A DNA stretch of 64,000 nt from Paenibacillus sp. 32352 (GTDB lineage: Bacteria > Bacillota > Bacilli > Paenibacillales > NBRC-103111), in assembly GCF_002042965.1 (NCBI RefSeq), contig NZ_MZNT01000010.1, positions 277,600 through 341,599 of the forward strand. Direction: 5' to 3'. The position numbers and the translations under genes were made by a program. Within the stretch, counting starts at the first letter, position 1. Every line of letters starts with the position of its first letter. Of the stretch, positions 44,510 to 53,232 are shown piece by piece. Under the pieces are notes generated by a model. That model was not told where the DNA came from. It searched no databases and saw nothing but the letters and a program-made list of their open reading frames with translations.

Positions 44510-46222
44510 TTAGCTCTTAAAGCGCAAAGTCATCTCGTGCAGCTCTTGAGCCATCCGTGTCAATGCATTCACGGATTCCGAAATTTCTTCCATTGTAGCC
44601 AGCTGCTGCTCTGAGGCGGCCGCTACACTTTCCGTCTTCGAGAAGGCGGCTTCTGTAATGCTGCTCATATCATGGAGAGAAGCGGTAATCTCCTCGGTGC
44701 CTGCCGACATTTGCTCTGATGCCGCAGAGACCTCCTGCATCTGATAAGCGACCTGCTGCACCGCATTCATAATGTTGCGGAAAGCTTCTCCCGCCTCCTG
44801 CATGATCACGGTTCCGTGCTCTACTTCTTTGCTGCCTTTTTCCATGGCGATCACCGCAGAACGGGTTTCACCTTGAATTTGCTGAATAATCTCCGCGATC
44901 TGCTCCGCCGATTGCCGCGACTGCTCCGCCAGCTTCCGAACCTCGTCGGCTACGACGACAAAGCCTCTTCCGTGTTCGCCCGCTCGCGCAGCTTCAATGG
45001 CGGCATTCAACGCAAGCAGATTGGTCTGCATCGAAATATCGGTAATAACATCGACAATTTGACCGATTTCATCGGAACGTTTTCCCAGCTGATTCACCAC
45101 CTTGGCTGAATCGCTCACGGATTCCCGGATCATATCCATTTGGGACATGGCTTTCTGGATCGAAATGTTGCCTTCCTCAGCTTCCTTGGAAGCTTCCATG
45201 GACATGGCGGATACGTTGCCCGAAAATTCTGCAATCCGATTGATGCCGGTCGCCATCTCTTCCATTGCTCTTACGCTCTCGGTAGTACTCTGCATCTGCT
45301 GATCTGCGCCTCCGGCAATGTCCTGAATGGCCGCAACGACATGATGGGTGGTTTGGGCGGATTGCTCCGAGCTCGCTGCTAATTGCTCCGAGCTTGCAGA
45401 CAAGTTCTGAGATTCATAGACGATCTTCGCAATGATTTCTCTAAGGCTCGCGATCATTCCGTTGAAATCCTTCGAAAGAAGACCGATTTCGTCTTTGGAT
45501 TGGTATGTAGCGTTAACCGTTAAGTCCCCGTCCTGCGCTTTAGCCATCAATTGCTGGATACTGCGGACCGGTCTGGTGATCATATTAGCAACGCCATACC
45601 CGATCAAGGAGCAAAGAACAACGGCAAGCACTGTGACAACAATGATGATGGAGGTTGCCACCTTGGAGCTTTCAATACTTTTATCGTAAAAGATTTTGGC
45701 ATCCTCTTCATTGTACTTAACAACGTTCTCCAGGCTTTGAATCATCTCCGCACGGATCGGCTTGAACGAATTTACATATTCCTTATGCGCCGCTTCTTTT
45801 TGGTTGGCAACGGCCAATTCATCTACTTTTTTCTTGGCATCGTTGTTTTTAGGGATTAAATCGACGAAGTGCTGGTACTGCTCCTGTGCTCTCGGGGACA
45901 ACGTGATTTGTTCGAGATTTTTTCGTATAGCCTGATTTTTATCGCGGGTTTGAGTAATTTGCTGTTGAATTTGTTTAATAATCGCTTCATCTTTCGCCAG
46001 CAGCAATTCAAGCTGCAAGGAGTCCATTTGCGAATTACCGAACAAAAGCCCTTCAACGAGACTATTCGGGATCAAGGTTTCTTCGTACATAACGCGGGCA
46101 TTGTTAGCCATCTTGTCCATGACGAAATAGCCTGTAATGCCGATAATGAGCAGGAACACGATGGAAAGCCCCAGCATTCCGCCTATTTTCGTTTTGATTC
46201 GCAAGTTCTGGATAAACTTCAT
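44510..46222 (-). CDS. Methyl-accepting chemotaxis protein
   Basis: I place the start at ATG 46222 (KFIQNLRIKTKIGGML follows), giving 570 residues. The open frame reaches back to 46489, but that part overlaps a riboswitch and its terminator. Residues about 12-33 are the first membrane helix, then a four-helix-bundle sensor of about 150 residues, a second helix near 190-210, HAMP, and the signalling hairpin with its conserved tip (NLLALNAAIEAARAGEHGRG, then ADEVRKLAEQS). It controls the CheA kinase and so motility. Its expression is predicted to be gated by c-di-GMP. Confidence 0.93.
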   Translation of the reverse strand: MKFIQNLRIKTKIGGMLGLSIVFLLIIGITGYFVMDKMANNARVMYEETLIPNSLVEGLLFGNSQMDSLQLELLLAKDEAIIKQIQQQITQTRDKNQAIRKNLEQITLSPRAQEQYQHFVDLIPKNNDAKKKVDELAVANQKEAAHKEYVNSFKPIRAEMIQSLENVVKYNEEDAKIFYDKSIESSKVATSIIIVVTVLAVVLCSLIGYGVANMITRPVRSIQQLMAKAQDGDLTVNATYQSKDEIGLLSKDFNGMIASLREIIAKIVYESQNLSASSEQLAASSEQSAQTTHHVVAAIQDIAGGADQQMQSTTESVRAMEEMATGINRIAEFSGNVSAMSMEASKEAEEGNISIQKAMSQMDMIRESVSDSAKVVNQLGKRSDEIGQIVDVITDISMQTNLLALNAAIEAARAGEHGRGFVVVADEVRKLAEQSRQSAEQIAEIIQQIQGETRSAVIAMEKGSKEVEHGTVIMQEAGEAFRNIMNAVQQVAYQMQEVSAASEQMSAGTEEITASLHDMSSITEAAFSKTESVAAASEQQLATMEEISESVNALTRMAQELHEMTLRFKS

Positions 46223-46308
46223 GATCCAAGCATCCCCCATTGAAATATTTGTGTAATGAGACACTAAACGCTTTATCACTTTAAAGAACTCAAACATTTT
46301 GACAAGGC

Positions 46309-46343
46309 AAAAAAAGTCCATCCCCAAAAAAAGGGATGGACTT
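46309..46343 (-). terminator. Riboswitch expression platform terminator
   Basis: Arms AGTCCATCCC and GGGATGGACT pair perfectly around an eight-base loop, followed on the minus strand by a run of seven T. It lies about ten bases after the aptamer and about 90 bases before the chemoreceptor start, so it can switch the gene at the level of transcription. Confidence 0.88.
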
Positions 46344-46351
46344 CCCCCCAT

Positions 46352-46434
46352 TTTTCGGTGGCCCGGCTGCCGTAGATCAAAATCCTTAGGCCCGAAGCTT
46401 TGCGTCCCCCTCTTTCGAGAAGTTTGCCTTTTTC
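46352..46434 (-). ncRNA. Cyclic di-GMP-I (GEMM-I) riboswitch aptamer
   Basis: Reading the minus strand from 46434, the conserved blocks of the class I c-di-GMP aptamer appear in order: AAAGGCAAAC, a short hairpin closed by a GAAA loop (CTCGAAAGAG), GGGACGCAAAGC, CGGGCCTAAGG with the tetraloop-receptor-like segment, then GGCAGCCGGG and CCACCGAA. A Rho-independent terminator follows within ten bases and then a chemoreceptor gene, a common target of this riboswitch in Bacillota. Whether binding turns the gene on or off needs the alternative pairing to be worked out. Confidence 0.92.
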
Positions 46435-46638
46435 GTGATATGGGTATATCGTTTGGCCAAAGTATAATATAGCGTTTTGAAAAATACAAGACCTCTTTAC
46501 TAAAACTAAATACTTACTTTACGTACCGAAATGTCGAATTTTAGGATAATCGTCATGGTTGTCCTAGGGAAAATAGGCCTGCAAATGACGTTTTTCCGCG
46601 AAAATTGTTTCACCTCCTCTATTTCTTTTCGGCATAAT

Positions 46639-46685
46639 TTGACAAAAAATGAAGTCTAGTTTATTCTCTGATTTGTCCGGACAAA
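46639..46685 (+). promoter_or_regulatory. Sigma-A promoter with downstream palindrome before the BMP gene
   Basis: A consensus TTGACA (46639-46644) and TATTCT (46662-46667) are 17 bp apart. Five bases downstream is the perfect palindrome TTTGTCCGGACAAA (46672-46685), placed where a bound repressor would block the transcription start. The regulator is not known. Confidence 0.65.
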
Positions 46686-46713
46686 ACTACTTTTTGGAAA
46701 CGAGGGGTACATC

Positions 46714-47745
46714 TTGAAAAAACTTCTTTCGAAATTGGCTTTGTCGAGCTTGGCTATGGCACTTGTATTTACATCCGGTTTAGCTACTGCAGAAGCTAGC
46801 AAGGACCCGTCTCACACCAATAATAAAAAGGCTAAAGTCGCCCTGTTGATTCCAGGTTCATCCAAGGATGGCGGTTTTATGGAATCTGCTTACCGCGGAT
46901 TGGTAAAGGCAGAAGAGGATTTCAGAATCAAAGCGACCTACGTGGAAAATATCCCGCATGATACCGCACAAATCGCGGATGCATTGCGTCAATTGGCTAA
47001 GAAAAATCCGGATATGATCATTGCTCATGCAGGGCAAAGCTCGGAAGCAGTGAAGCTCGTAGCCAAGGAATATCCAAAAATAAAATTTGTGAATACACAA
47101 ACGAATTTGACCGGCAACAACCTGTCCAGCTATCAAGTTAAGCAAGAAGAATCCGCATGGCTGGCGGGCGCAGCAGCAGGACTTTTGACTAAAACCAACG
47201 TAGTTTCCCATATTTCCGGCGCACGCGTAGGTCCCGGCCTAGCGGGACGCGCAGCCTTTGCCGACGGTGTGAAATACACGAATCCTAACGCAACGCTCCT
47301 TACCACGTTTACGGGCAATCAGGAAGATGCTGACCTAGCGAAAAGAGTTGCACAAGCGCAAATTAACGCGGGTTCGGATATGATCTTCACCATGCTGAAC
47401 ATGGCCCGTAACGGCGTTACCGAAGCGGCACGCGAGAACGGCGTATACCAATTCGCTAACGTTCGCGATTATTATGCCGATGCACCTGATGTTTTCATTG
47501 GATCTGCGATTTCGGATGCAAGCCTGACTGTATACGGAGCAATTAAAGATTTGACGGAAGGCACATGGAAGCCGAATACGGTGAAAAAAATCGGACTTGA
47601 GAATCCGGATGCCGTTCGTCTTGCCCTGTCACCTATTGTTCCACAAGATGTGAAGGACAAAATTGCATCTTTCGCCGATAAAATCAAATCTGGTGAAATT
47701 GTGATTCCTACCGAATACACCGGTCCTGAATTTACAAATTATTAA
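46714..47745 (+). CDS. BMP-family substrate-binding protein
   Basis: This 343-residue exported protein begins with a signal peptide (residues 1-28, ending near TAEAS). Its mature part has the BMP-family pattern: VALLIPGSSKDGGFMESAYR, QIADALRQLAKKNPDMIIAH, ESAWLAGAAAGLLTKTNVV, ARNGVTEAARENGVY and FIGSAISD. BMP proteins bind nucleosides or related ligands for an ABC importer. Unlike most Gram-positive members, no lipobox cysteine is present and the protein seems to lack cysteine altogether, so anchoring is unclear. No permease or ATPase genes follow. A terminator ends it as a single-gene unit. Confidence 0.88.
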   Translation: MKKLLSKLALSSLAMALVFTSGLATAEASKDPSHTNNKKAKVALLIPGSSKDGGFMESAYRGLVKAEEDFRIKATYVENIPHDTAQIADALRQLAKKNPDMIIAHAGQSSEAVKLVAKEYPKIKFVNTQTNLTGNNLSSYQVKQEESAWLAGAAAGLLTKTNVVSHISGARVGPGLAGRAAFADGVKYTNPNATLLTTFTGNQEDADLAKRVAQAQINAGSDMIFTMLNMARNGVTEAARENGVYQFANVRDYYADAPDVFIGSAISDASLTVYGAIKDLTEGTWKPNTVKKIGLENPDAVRLALSPIVPQDVKDKIASFADKIKSGEIVIPTEYTGPEFTNY

Positions 47746-47784
47746 GCCTGCGTTCGGATAACGATACGTTAGGTTTGTACCAAG

Positions 47785-47821
47785 AGCATTTCTTTACTCT
47801 CGAGAGGGGGTAGAGAAGTGC
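47785..47821 (+). terminator. Terminator behind the BMP gene
   Basis: AGCATTTCT and AGAAGTGCT arms pair with one G-T pair around an inner CTC/GAG stem, followed by TTTTCTTT on the plus strand. Confidence 0.7.
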
Positions 47822-47984
47822 TTTTCTTTACTCAATGTATTAAGACGAGCGAAGAAGGAAGATTCTAATTTCACTACCGAATTGTCATCAGCTTCTGGAA
47901 GAAATATACTAATAATGAGGTTCGAAGAATAGTAAAAAGAGGCATCACAAACAAGATTCACAATGCAGGTGACAGGGGGATTAT

Positions 47985-48284
47985 ATGGAGACTGCAAATG
48001 TTTTTACCAATTTCAGACCGATCTATCTATTGTTGATCATTGTTCTAATTGTCTCCGTGTTAGTGATGCTCTTCCAGAAGAAGCACTATCCATTAGTGAA
48101 TGGATTTACCATCAGCCTTATCCTATGTATTTGTCTAATAGTATCCGGTTTTATGACTTATCAAATAGGAATTCTCTCCGATGCATTATCCATGGGCGGC
48201 GACCCTGTTTCTTTTATTATGTTTATTATCGTTGCGATTTTGTCGGTAATTAGTTTGCTGGTGTACCTTGGTAAAAGCAAATGA
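47985..48284 (+). CDS. Small integral membrane protein
   Basis: This 99-residue protein is almost wholly hydrophobic, with three membrane helices (YLLLIIVLIVSVLVMLF, then SLILCICLIVSGFMTYQIG, then SFIMFIIVAILSVISLLVYL) and a short basic end. The ATG has AGGGGG six bases before it. I do not recognise a family. It lies between the BMP gene and a convergent wall-associated protein gene, in AT-rich DNA. Confidence 0.7.
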   Translation: METANVFTNFRPIYLLLIIVLIVSVLVMLFQKKHYPLVNGFTISLILCICLIVSGFMTYQIGILSDALSMGGDPVSFIMFIIVAILSVISLLVYLGKSK

Positions 48285-48307
48285 TTCTACTTGGTTATGT
48301 TTCAAGC

Positions 48308-49174
48308 TCAATTAGGCAAGCTCGTTTTCTTAAATGAAATATTATTCATTGTAAACCCTTCATCTTTAAACGAATATTCGATTACAATATCCCCTATAGA
48401 TTTCAAATAATCTCCTTCGACTCCAACAGCTGCTTTTATTGTATTATTGGACACTTCATATTGAATAAAATTTTCATATCTAATTTCAGAAATGTTAGCC
48501 GGGAACAGTTGGGAATATTCATAAGGGACATCCTTTACATTTATTTTGGAAATCGCATCACCTATTTGTATCTCAACTTCAGTATCAGATATGATTCTTG
48601 TTGTGACATTGTTTTTAACGATATCTAGTGGATTTTCTATATTATATTCCGTAAAGTTTTCAGGATTAATAATATGAATAGCTTCATTAGAGTAGCCTGT
48701 GCCATGACCTTGACTTAAAATAATAACCAACTCTTTCTTTTGATCATTATTCAAATCCAAATAAGACAATTGCGGTAAATCTTCTATCATAGCAATGGTG
48801 TCCCAATTGAAAACTTTTTTAACACCTTTGATACTTAATATTAGATCTTTATACAAGTTATCAGCTTTATTTAAAGCGTACAGGTAAGTTTCTTCCTCTG
48901 GAATAGAAGCAATCATTTTGATGTCGGCATTAATATCTACAGCATGTCTTTGGTCATCCCAACTTACTTTAGCACCTAGAGATTCAGCAATGGACCTAAC
49001 TGGTACATACACACGACCATCTATGAATTGGGGATTCCAATCTGTCTTTTCTTTACCATTAAGATAAATAAGTATTTTTTGTTCCCATGCGTTAATGTCT
49101 TGAATCCCAAAACTCGACAAACCTATTATCAAAAGCGATAAGGAAGCAATTAGCTTTGTTTTTTTTAATACCAT
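48308..49174 (-). CDS. Exported protein with copper amine oxidase-like N-terminal domain
   Basis: This 288-residue protein has a signal peptide (residues 1-29) and then the stalk-like Cu_amine_oxidN1 domain, about residues 30-90 (ILIYLNGK, FIDGRVYVPVRSIAESLGAK, VSWDDQRHAV). This domain is common in Paenibacillus surface proteins and does not imply oxidase activity. The remaining 190 residues, with LSYLDLNNDQKKELVIILSQ resembling a VCBS/FG-GAP-like repeat, are of unknown role. The gene is AT-rich relative to its neighbours and may be acquired. Confidence 0.8.
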   Translation of the reverse strand: MVLKKTKLIASLSLLIIGLSSFGIQDINAWEQKILIYLNGKEKTDWNPQFIDGRVYVPVRSIAESLGAKVSWDDQRHAVDINADIKMIASIPEEETYLYALNKADNLYKDLILSIKGVKKVFNWDTIAMIEDLPQLSYLDLNNDQKKELVIILSQGHGTGYSNEAIHIINPENFTEYNIENPLDIVKNNVTTRIISDTEVEIQIGDAISKINVKDVPYEYSQLFPANISEIRYENFIQYEVSNNTIKAAVGVEGDYLKSIGDIVIEYSFKDEGFTMNNISFKKTSLPN

Positions 49175-49438
49175 TCTAATCCCCCTTGTTGTAAGTACTT
49201 CTTAGTTTCTGAGTCTTATTATACCCTATGTCATTGGTAACCCATATAATGGAAAATGAAAATTCGCGATATATCTACGTGGAGCTCTTTAAAGAGGCTT
49301 CATTTTTTTATTTCAAACCCGTCTGTTACCAGCATGAGTGGAGATTTCCAAAAAGATGCTTCTATTAAATGTTTGTCCAATCATTTTACTAATCTCTTAC
49401 ATATCTTGATGTATCAAAAAAAAGAGGAGCTGATATTT

Positions 49439-49864
49439 TTGGTACGTATTCTTGATAAAGCAGCCGTCCAGCCGCTTAGTAAATTCAACCCGGCCAGATC
49501 GTTCACTATTCGGCGTTCCCCCCAAAAATCCGGCATAGCATCGATCCCTATACGGATTCCAGCGAATTCTCAACCGAATCGGGTGGACTTGGTAGCTTCC
49601 ATTGGTGTCAGAGGTATCAAAGGCATTGCGCAGATTCGTTTTAGAGTCTTCCGCGATAACACAGAAATTTTCAACACGCAGCAAGGCATCGAATCTACGG
49701 GTTCGGAACAAAATTATATCGTTACCTTCCAGGCTGAAGATAGAAATGTAAAAGCAGGTGCCCATGCTTACACAGTCACGGCAGAAAATCTTACTGCAAA
49801 TACAAGAGTGGATGTTGTGGGGCCTATATCGTTTAGTGGATTAGCTGTTAAAACCAGAAATTAA
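49439..49864 (+). CDS. Small beta-rich protein, possibly a spore surface protein
   Basis: I place the start at TTG 49439, nine bases after GAGGAG, giving 141 residues; the longer frame from 49256 has no ribosome site and its first 60 codons look uncoded. The product is a single beta-sandwich-like domain: FTIRRSPQKSGIASIPIRIP, VDLVASIGVRGIKGIAQIRF, GAHAYTVTAENLTANTRVDV. It has no signal peptide. Similar short proteins occur in spore-forming Paenibacillus and resemble exosporium-type surface proteins, but I cannot name a family with certainty. Confidence 0.6.
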   Translation: MVRILDKAAVQPLSKFNPARSFTIRRSPQKSGIASIPIRIPANSQPNRVDLVASIGVRGIKGIAQIRFRVFRDNTEIFNTQQGIESTGSEQNYIVTFQAEDRNVKAGAHAYTVTAENLTANTRVDVVGPISFSGLAVKTRN

Positions 49865-49922
49865 CAGCGCCTCTATGCCTGAAAGATGCTTACAAAAGCA
49901 TCAGTAATAGATTTTCTAAGTG

Positions 49923-49968
49923 AGAAAAAGCAGCTCGTTCCGCAAGGGAGTGGGCTGCTTCTTTTTTT
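49923..49968 (+). terminator. Terminator behind the beta-rich protein gene
   Basis: Arms GAAAAAGCAGCTC and GGGCTGCTTCTTT pair around a 12-base loop, followed by a T-run. Confidence 0.8.
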
Positions 49969-50058
49969 GAAAATGATTTTCCCGCTTCGCTCAATGCTTG
50001 GAAGTAATGGAAGGTACCTATATAATAGAAATAACATCTTTATGAAAGGGGCTATCCG

Positions 50059-50472
50059 ATGAAAATAAGCCAGCTTTCGAAAGCAACCGGCGTCAGCGCC
50101 CGTTCTATCCGGTATTACGAAAAGCAAAAGCTGCTGACCGCAAAGCGTTTAGATAATGATTATCGGGAATTTGACGAGGCAGACATCAAGCGAATCAAAA
50201 CGATACAAATTTATTTAGAACTCGGTATGTCAACGAAGGAAATTCTTGAAATTTTAAAGTGCCATGAAGATTTAGATGCCTATGATAGTGATGAGTTCTG
50301 TGAGGAAATGCTCGGGGCCTATGAGGAAAAACATGCGGAGATCGTCCAACAAATTCAAACGATGACTATGGTACAACGCAAACTCGAACAACGTATAGAA
50401 AAAATGAGAGGCCAGAAAGCGATGATAAGCACAGCGATCGCTTCCGCCGAACAATCAAGCCAAACTCTATGA
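50059..50472 (+). CDS. MerR-family transcriptional regulator
   Basis: This 137-residue protein begins with a MerR winged helix (ISQLSKATGVSARSIRYYEK, then RLDNDYREFDEADIKRIKTI) and has a long C-terminal coiled coil without metal-binding cysteines (MTMVQRKLEQRIEKMRGQ). Its promoter shows TATAAT at 50021-50026. It is convergent with the imine-reductase-like gene at 50555-51487, whose promoter has the overlong, palindromic spacer that MerR proteins act on, so that gene is the likely target. Confidence 0.9.
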   Translation: MKISQLSKATGVSARSIRYYEKQKLLTAKRLDNDYREFDEADIKRIKTIQIYLELGMSTKEILEILKCHEDLDAYDSDEFCEEMLGAYEEKHAEIVQQIQTMTMVQRKLEQRIEKMRGQKAMISTAIASAEQSSQTL

Positions 50473-50554
50473 GCGGAAAAGGGTATAGAAAAGGTCAGCT
50501 CTATGGTCTAGAACTGACCTTTCTGTAACATTCCGACAAGCTGCTGGCAATCGC

Positions 50555-51487
50555 TTAAACCGAAACGGGTTTCTGGATAAGCTCAACTAGCCTCGAAAGT
50601 CCATCGGTACCGTAGCCTTCTGCAACCCCCCGATTGATCAATTCTTGAATCGGTGTCATCAGCTCCGTACTGACGCCCTGCTCTCGACACGCGTCAATGA
50701 AATTAATAAATCCCGCCTGGTTGACATAAAGGCTGGACACGTTCGTTAGGTGATCACCTTCATCAACCGACTTCGCCAACAGAGGCAGAGAGGCCGACAT
50801 TGCCTGAAGCCAGGGAATCACAATGGACGTGAACGCTTCCGCTTTGATCTGCTCCGAACGGACCATGGCAACTCCATGGAAGAACCCCCCGAACATCCCA
50901 TACATGGCACTTAGCAGTGCTAAGTCGTATAGGGCCGCCAACCCGGGGTCATCGCTAAGATAATTCGCGGCCCCTAGACATTGTAGCGTCGGCTGATAGG
51001 TTTGGAAAACCTTTTCCGAACCGCTATACAGCACAAGTGCGCCGGAGGTTCCGATCATCTGCGGGACAGCCATGATCCCGCCGTCCAAATATTCGACACC
51101 CCGGCTGGTTACCCAAGAGTCCGTTTGACGTGCCTGTGCCGGAGTCCCGTTTGTGAGGTTTACGATCGCCCGGCCGGCCAATATCTCACCCGCCTCCTCA
51201 AGGATCTCATGTACAGCTCCGTAATCCATTACGCAGATCACCACAATCGGGCTCACTGTAATCGCTTCTTTCACTGAACTCGCGATCCTCGCCCCCTGCT
51301 TCATAAGTGCGTCAGCCTTGCCTGGCGTGCGATTCCAGACGGTCGTCTGATGTCCTTCATTCAGGAGTGTTTGGGCTAGAGCTGATCCCATCATGCCTAA
51401 ACCGATGACACTCACCGGCGGGAGGTTAACTCCCGCTGTGCCAGAATCATAGTTTGCCACAGTCTCACTTCGATCATTTTCTTTCAT
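50555..51487 (-). CDS. Imine reductase-like NAD(P)-dependent oxidoreductase, copy 1
   Basis: This 310-residue protein is of the 6-phosphogluconate/3-hydroxyisobutyrate dehydrogenase fold. The Rossmann motif is VIGLGMMGSALAQTLLNEGH, with the NADP-type VWNRTPGKAD following. The C-terminal helical domain has LYDLALLSAMYGMFGGFFHG, whose Asp sits where imine reductases carry their proton donor. It also resembles its paralogue at 58218-59171 along the whole length. These enzymes reduce cyclic imines or related compounds; the natural substrate is unknown. Confidence 0.8.
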   Translation of the reverse strand: MKENDRSETVANYDSGTAGVNLPPVSVIGLGMMGSALAQTLLNEGHQTTVWNRTPGKADALMKQGARIASSVKEAITVSPIVVICVMDYGAVHEILEEAGEILAGRAIVNLTNGTPAQARQTDSWVTSRGVEYLDGGIMAVPQMIGTSGALVLYSGSEKVFQTYQPTLQCLGAANYLSDDPGLAALYDLALLSAMYGMFGGFFHGVAMVRSEQIKAEAFTSIVIPWLQAMSASLPLLAKSVDEGDHLTNVSSLYVNQAGFINFIDACREQGVSTELMTPIQELINRGVAEGYGTDGLSRLVELIQKPVSV

Positions 51488-51514
51488 TCGGATATCTCAT
51501 CTCCTTTCCTCCGT

Positions 51515-51546
51515 ATCATAAAACATTGACACTGTGTCTATGTCAA
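51515..51546 (-). promoter_or_regulatory. MerR-type promoter of imine reductase-like gene 1
   Basis: On the minus strand TTGACA (complement of 51541-51546) and TATGAT (complement of 51515-51520) are 20 bp apart. The spacer contains the perfect palindrome GACACTGTGTC at 51528-51538. Overlong, palindromic spacers mark promoters activated by MerR-family proteins. Confidence 0.65.
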
Positions 51547-51626
51547 CTTAACTTTTGGATGAAATTTATGTGGAATAAACGTTATGCTAAAATGCCCTTC
51601 ATCGACGTTTTATATTTTTGTTCGTA

Positions 51627-51884
51627 TTACCACGGATTGGAATTGCTCTGACGATCAAATCGTTTCAACAAGATTGCTGCGGCTGTAAATTGTTTACTAA
51701 CAGATCCGATACGGAATTTTGTCTCCACTCGATTTGGTATTAAATGTTCTCGATTTGCCAATCCCCATCCTCTACATATTAGGCATTTACCTGATTGGGC
51801 TATGAGAATAGTTCCACAGAAACCATCTACACTTACCTGTCCTTCGATGTATGCCTCGAGTCTATCAAGTACGTATTTTTCCAC
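51627..51884 (-). pseudogene. Truncated beta-lactamase-family (serine hydrolase) gene
   Basis: A GTG at 51884, five bases after AGGAGGGG, opens 85 codons. The product matches the start of class C beta-lactamase-like serine hydrolases: FCGTILIAQSGKCLICRGWG, then TKFRIGSVSKQFTAAAILL with the catalytic Ser-x-x-Lys (SVSK). The frame then leaves the family (KRFDRQSNSNPW) and stops. About 300 residues are missing, so the gene is a 3'-deleted remnant. Confidence 0.8.
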
Positions 51885-52041
51885 TAGTTCCCCTCCTTTT
51901 ATGGTATTGGGATTCTACTATGTACTAATCACTATTTGTCAACATCGTCCAAACACTTTTTCGTTGTCTACATAAATTATGCGTAAGCAGTTTTAGCTAA
52001 ATATATGCGAAAGCCCATTTTACAAGCTCGCGCATTTATAG

Positions 52042-53232
52042 ATGTGGACATATTTTTTGCTTGAAGTTCAAAAGGAAGAACGAATCAAAACGTTGGAAAG
52101 GATGGTTGCTGATATGGGAGGATTCCGTTCTCCTTACATTTGGGTGATGACAACGGAGTTTAGTCCACTAATCATCGGTGGACTTGGAACTGTTGCTACC
52201 AACCTATCACAAGCGATGGGTAGAAAAAACATGGAAATGATCGTGTGGAATCAAGGTTCTGGCAAGCAAGTAACGTACACCCGGCAGAACGGATTGCTCG
52301 TAATTGGTGTTCCCCGAACTGCACTTTATTTTGACAGCAGCAAGCGTTCTTACAAAATCGGTTCTTTAAGACGGGCGGCCTCTAAATATATTAGGAGAAA
52401 ACCGGATGTTATTCATGTGCATAGTTTGGAATATGCTAGGGAAGCATTGTTTTACAAGAAAAAGTATCGGATTCCCATTGTATACACTTGCCACTCTTTA
52501 GTTGAATCAGGACAGAGATGGGAAAAAATCTTAAGGGAAATTATTCTAGGTGCCGATCGGGTCATTGCTCCAAGTAAATGGTTGCGGGCTAACATTGTGA
52601 AGAGATATCCAAAAGCTTCATCAAAGACAATAGTAGTCCCCCATGGAATAACGCCTTCCTCCCATGCATCAAGGGCACCTTGGCATAAGATTCTCTACGT
52701 CGGAAGAATGATTTCGTCCAAAGGGGTTACCTCCTTAGTAGAGGCTACGGGTATGTTGGCGCGTAAGCGTAGTAAGCTCAGTTTAACGATCATCGGCAAA
52801 GGCTCTAGCAAATATCGAAATAGACTTGCTGCCATCGCACGACGTAAAGGATTTGCATCGAAAGTCCGATTTTCGGGCTTCATTCCTCCACATAAAATAA
52901 AACATAAATATGCATCCTTCGGTATAGTCGTCGTACCAAGCATTCAGGGGGAATCATTTTGTCTTACAGCACTTGAGGCGATGGCTTATGGCAACCCCCT
53001 TGTTTCCACCCGAGCCGGCGGTTTGAAGGAATTTGTCAATCATCGAAACTCACAAATTATTCCATACGTTACTAGTAAAGCCATCGCAACATCGATCGAG
53101 CAAGTCTTGACAAACCCAGCGAAAACAAAGTGGAGAATACGAAACGCCAAGCTCATGGCGCGGCGCTATCGGTGGCCTGACATAGCCGAGCGATACAAAA
53201 AATTATTTGTACGCCTAAAAAGGAGGAAGTAA
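52042..53232 (+). CDS. Family 4 glycosyltransferase, CotSA-like
   Basis: This protein of up to 396 residues is a GT-B glycosyltransferase. The N-terminal domain has the glycine loop IIGGLGTVATNLSQAM; the C-terminal domain has ILYVGRMISSKGVTSLVEA and the sugar-nucleotide motif QGESFCLTALEAMAYGNPLV near residues 305-325. The start is uncertain: ATG 52042 has no ribosome site, while later starts near 52102-52114 follow GGAAAGGATGG. It ends directly against the CotS-like gene with no spacer. In Bacillus, CotSA and CotS are spore-coat proteins of these same two families, so a coat role is likely. Confidence 0.85.
   Translation: MWTYFLLEVQKEERIKTLERMVADMGGFRSPYIWVMTTEFSPLIIGGLGTVATNLSQAMGRKNMEMIVWNQGSGKQVTYTRQNGLLVIGVPRTALYFDSSKRSYKIGSLRRAASKYIRRKPDVIHVHSLEYAREALFYKKKYRIPIVYTCHSLVESGQRWEKILREIILGADRVIAPSKWLRANIVKRYPKASSKTIVVPHGITPSSHASRAPWHKILYVGRMISSKGVTSLVEATGMLARKRSKLSLTIIGKGSSKYRNRLAAIARRKGFASKVRFSGFIPPHKIKHKYASFGIVVVPSIQGESFCLTALEAMAYGNPLVSTRAGGLKEFVNHRNSQIIPYVTSKAIATSIEQVLTNPAKTKWRIRNAKLMARRYRWPDIAERYKKLFVRLKRRK

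Noticed and set aside
46223..46489. N-terminal 89 codons of the chemoreceptor frame
   Set aside because: They overlap the c-di-GMP riboswitch and its terminator; the receptor's usual start is at 46222.
47794..47997. A 67-codon minus-strand frame between the BMP and small membrane genes
   Set aside because: It overlaps the BMP terminator and the start of the next gene and has no ribosome site, although part of it reads plausibly.
49256..49438. Upstream extension of the beta-rich protein gene
   Set aside because: No ribosome site and unnatural composition; TTG 49439 has a good site.
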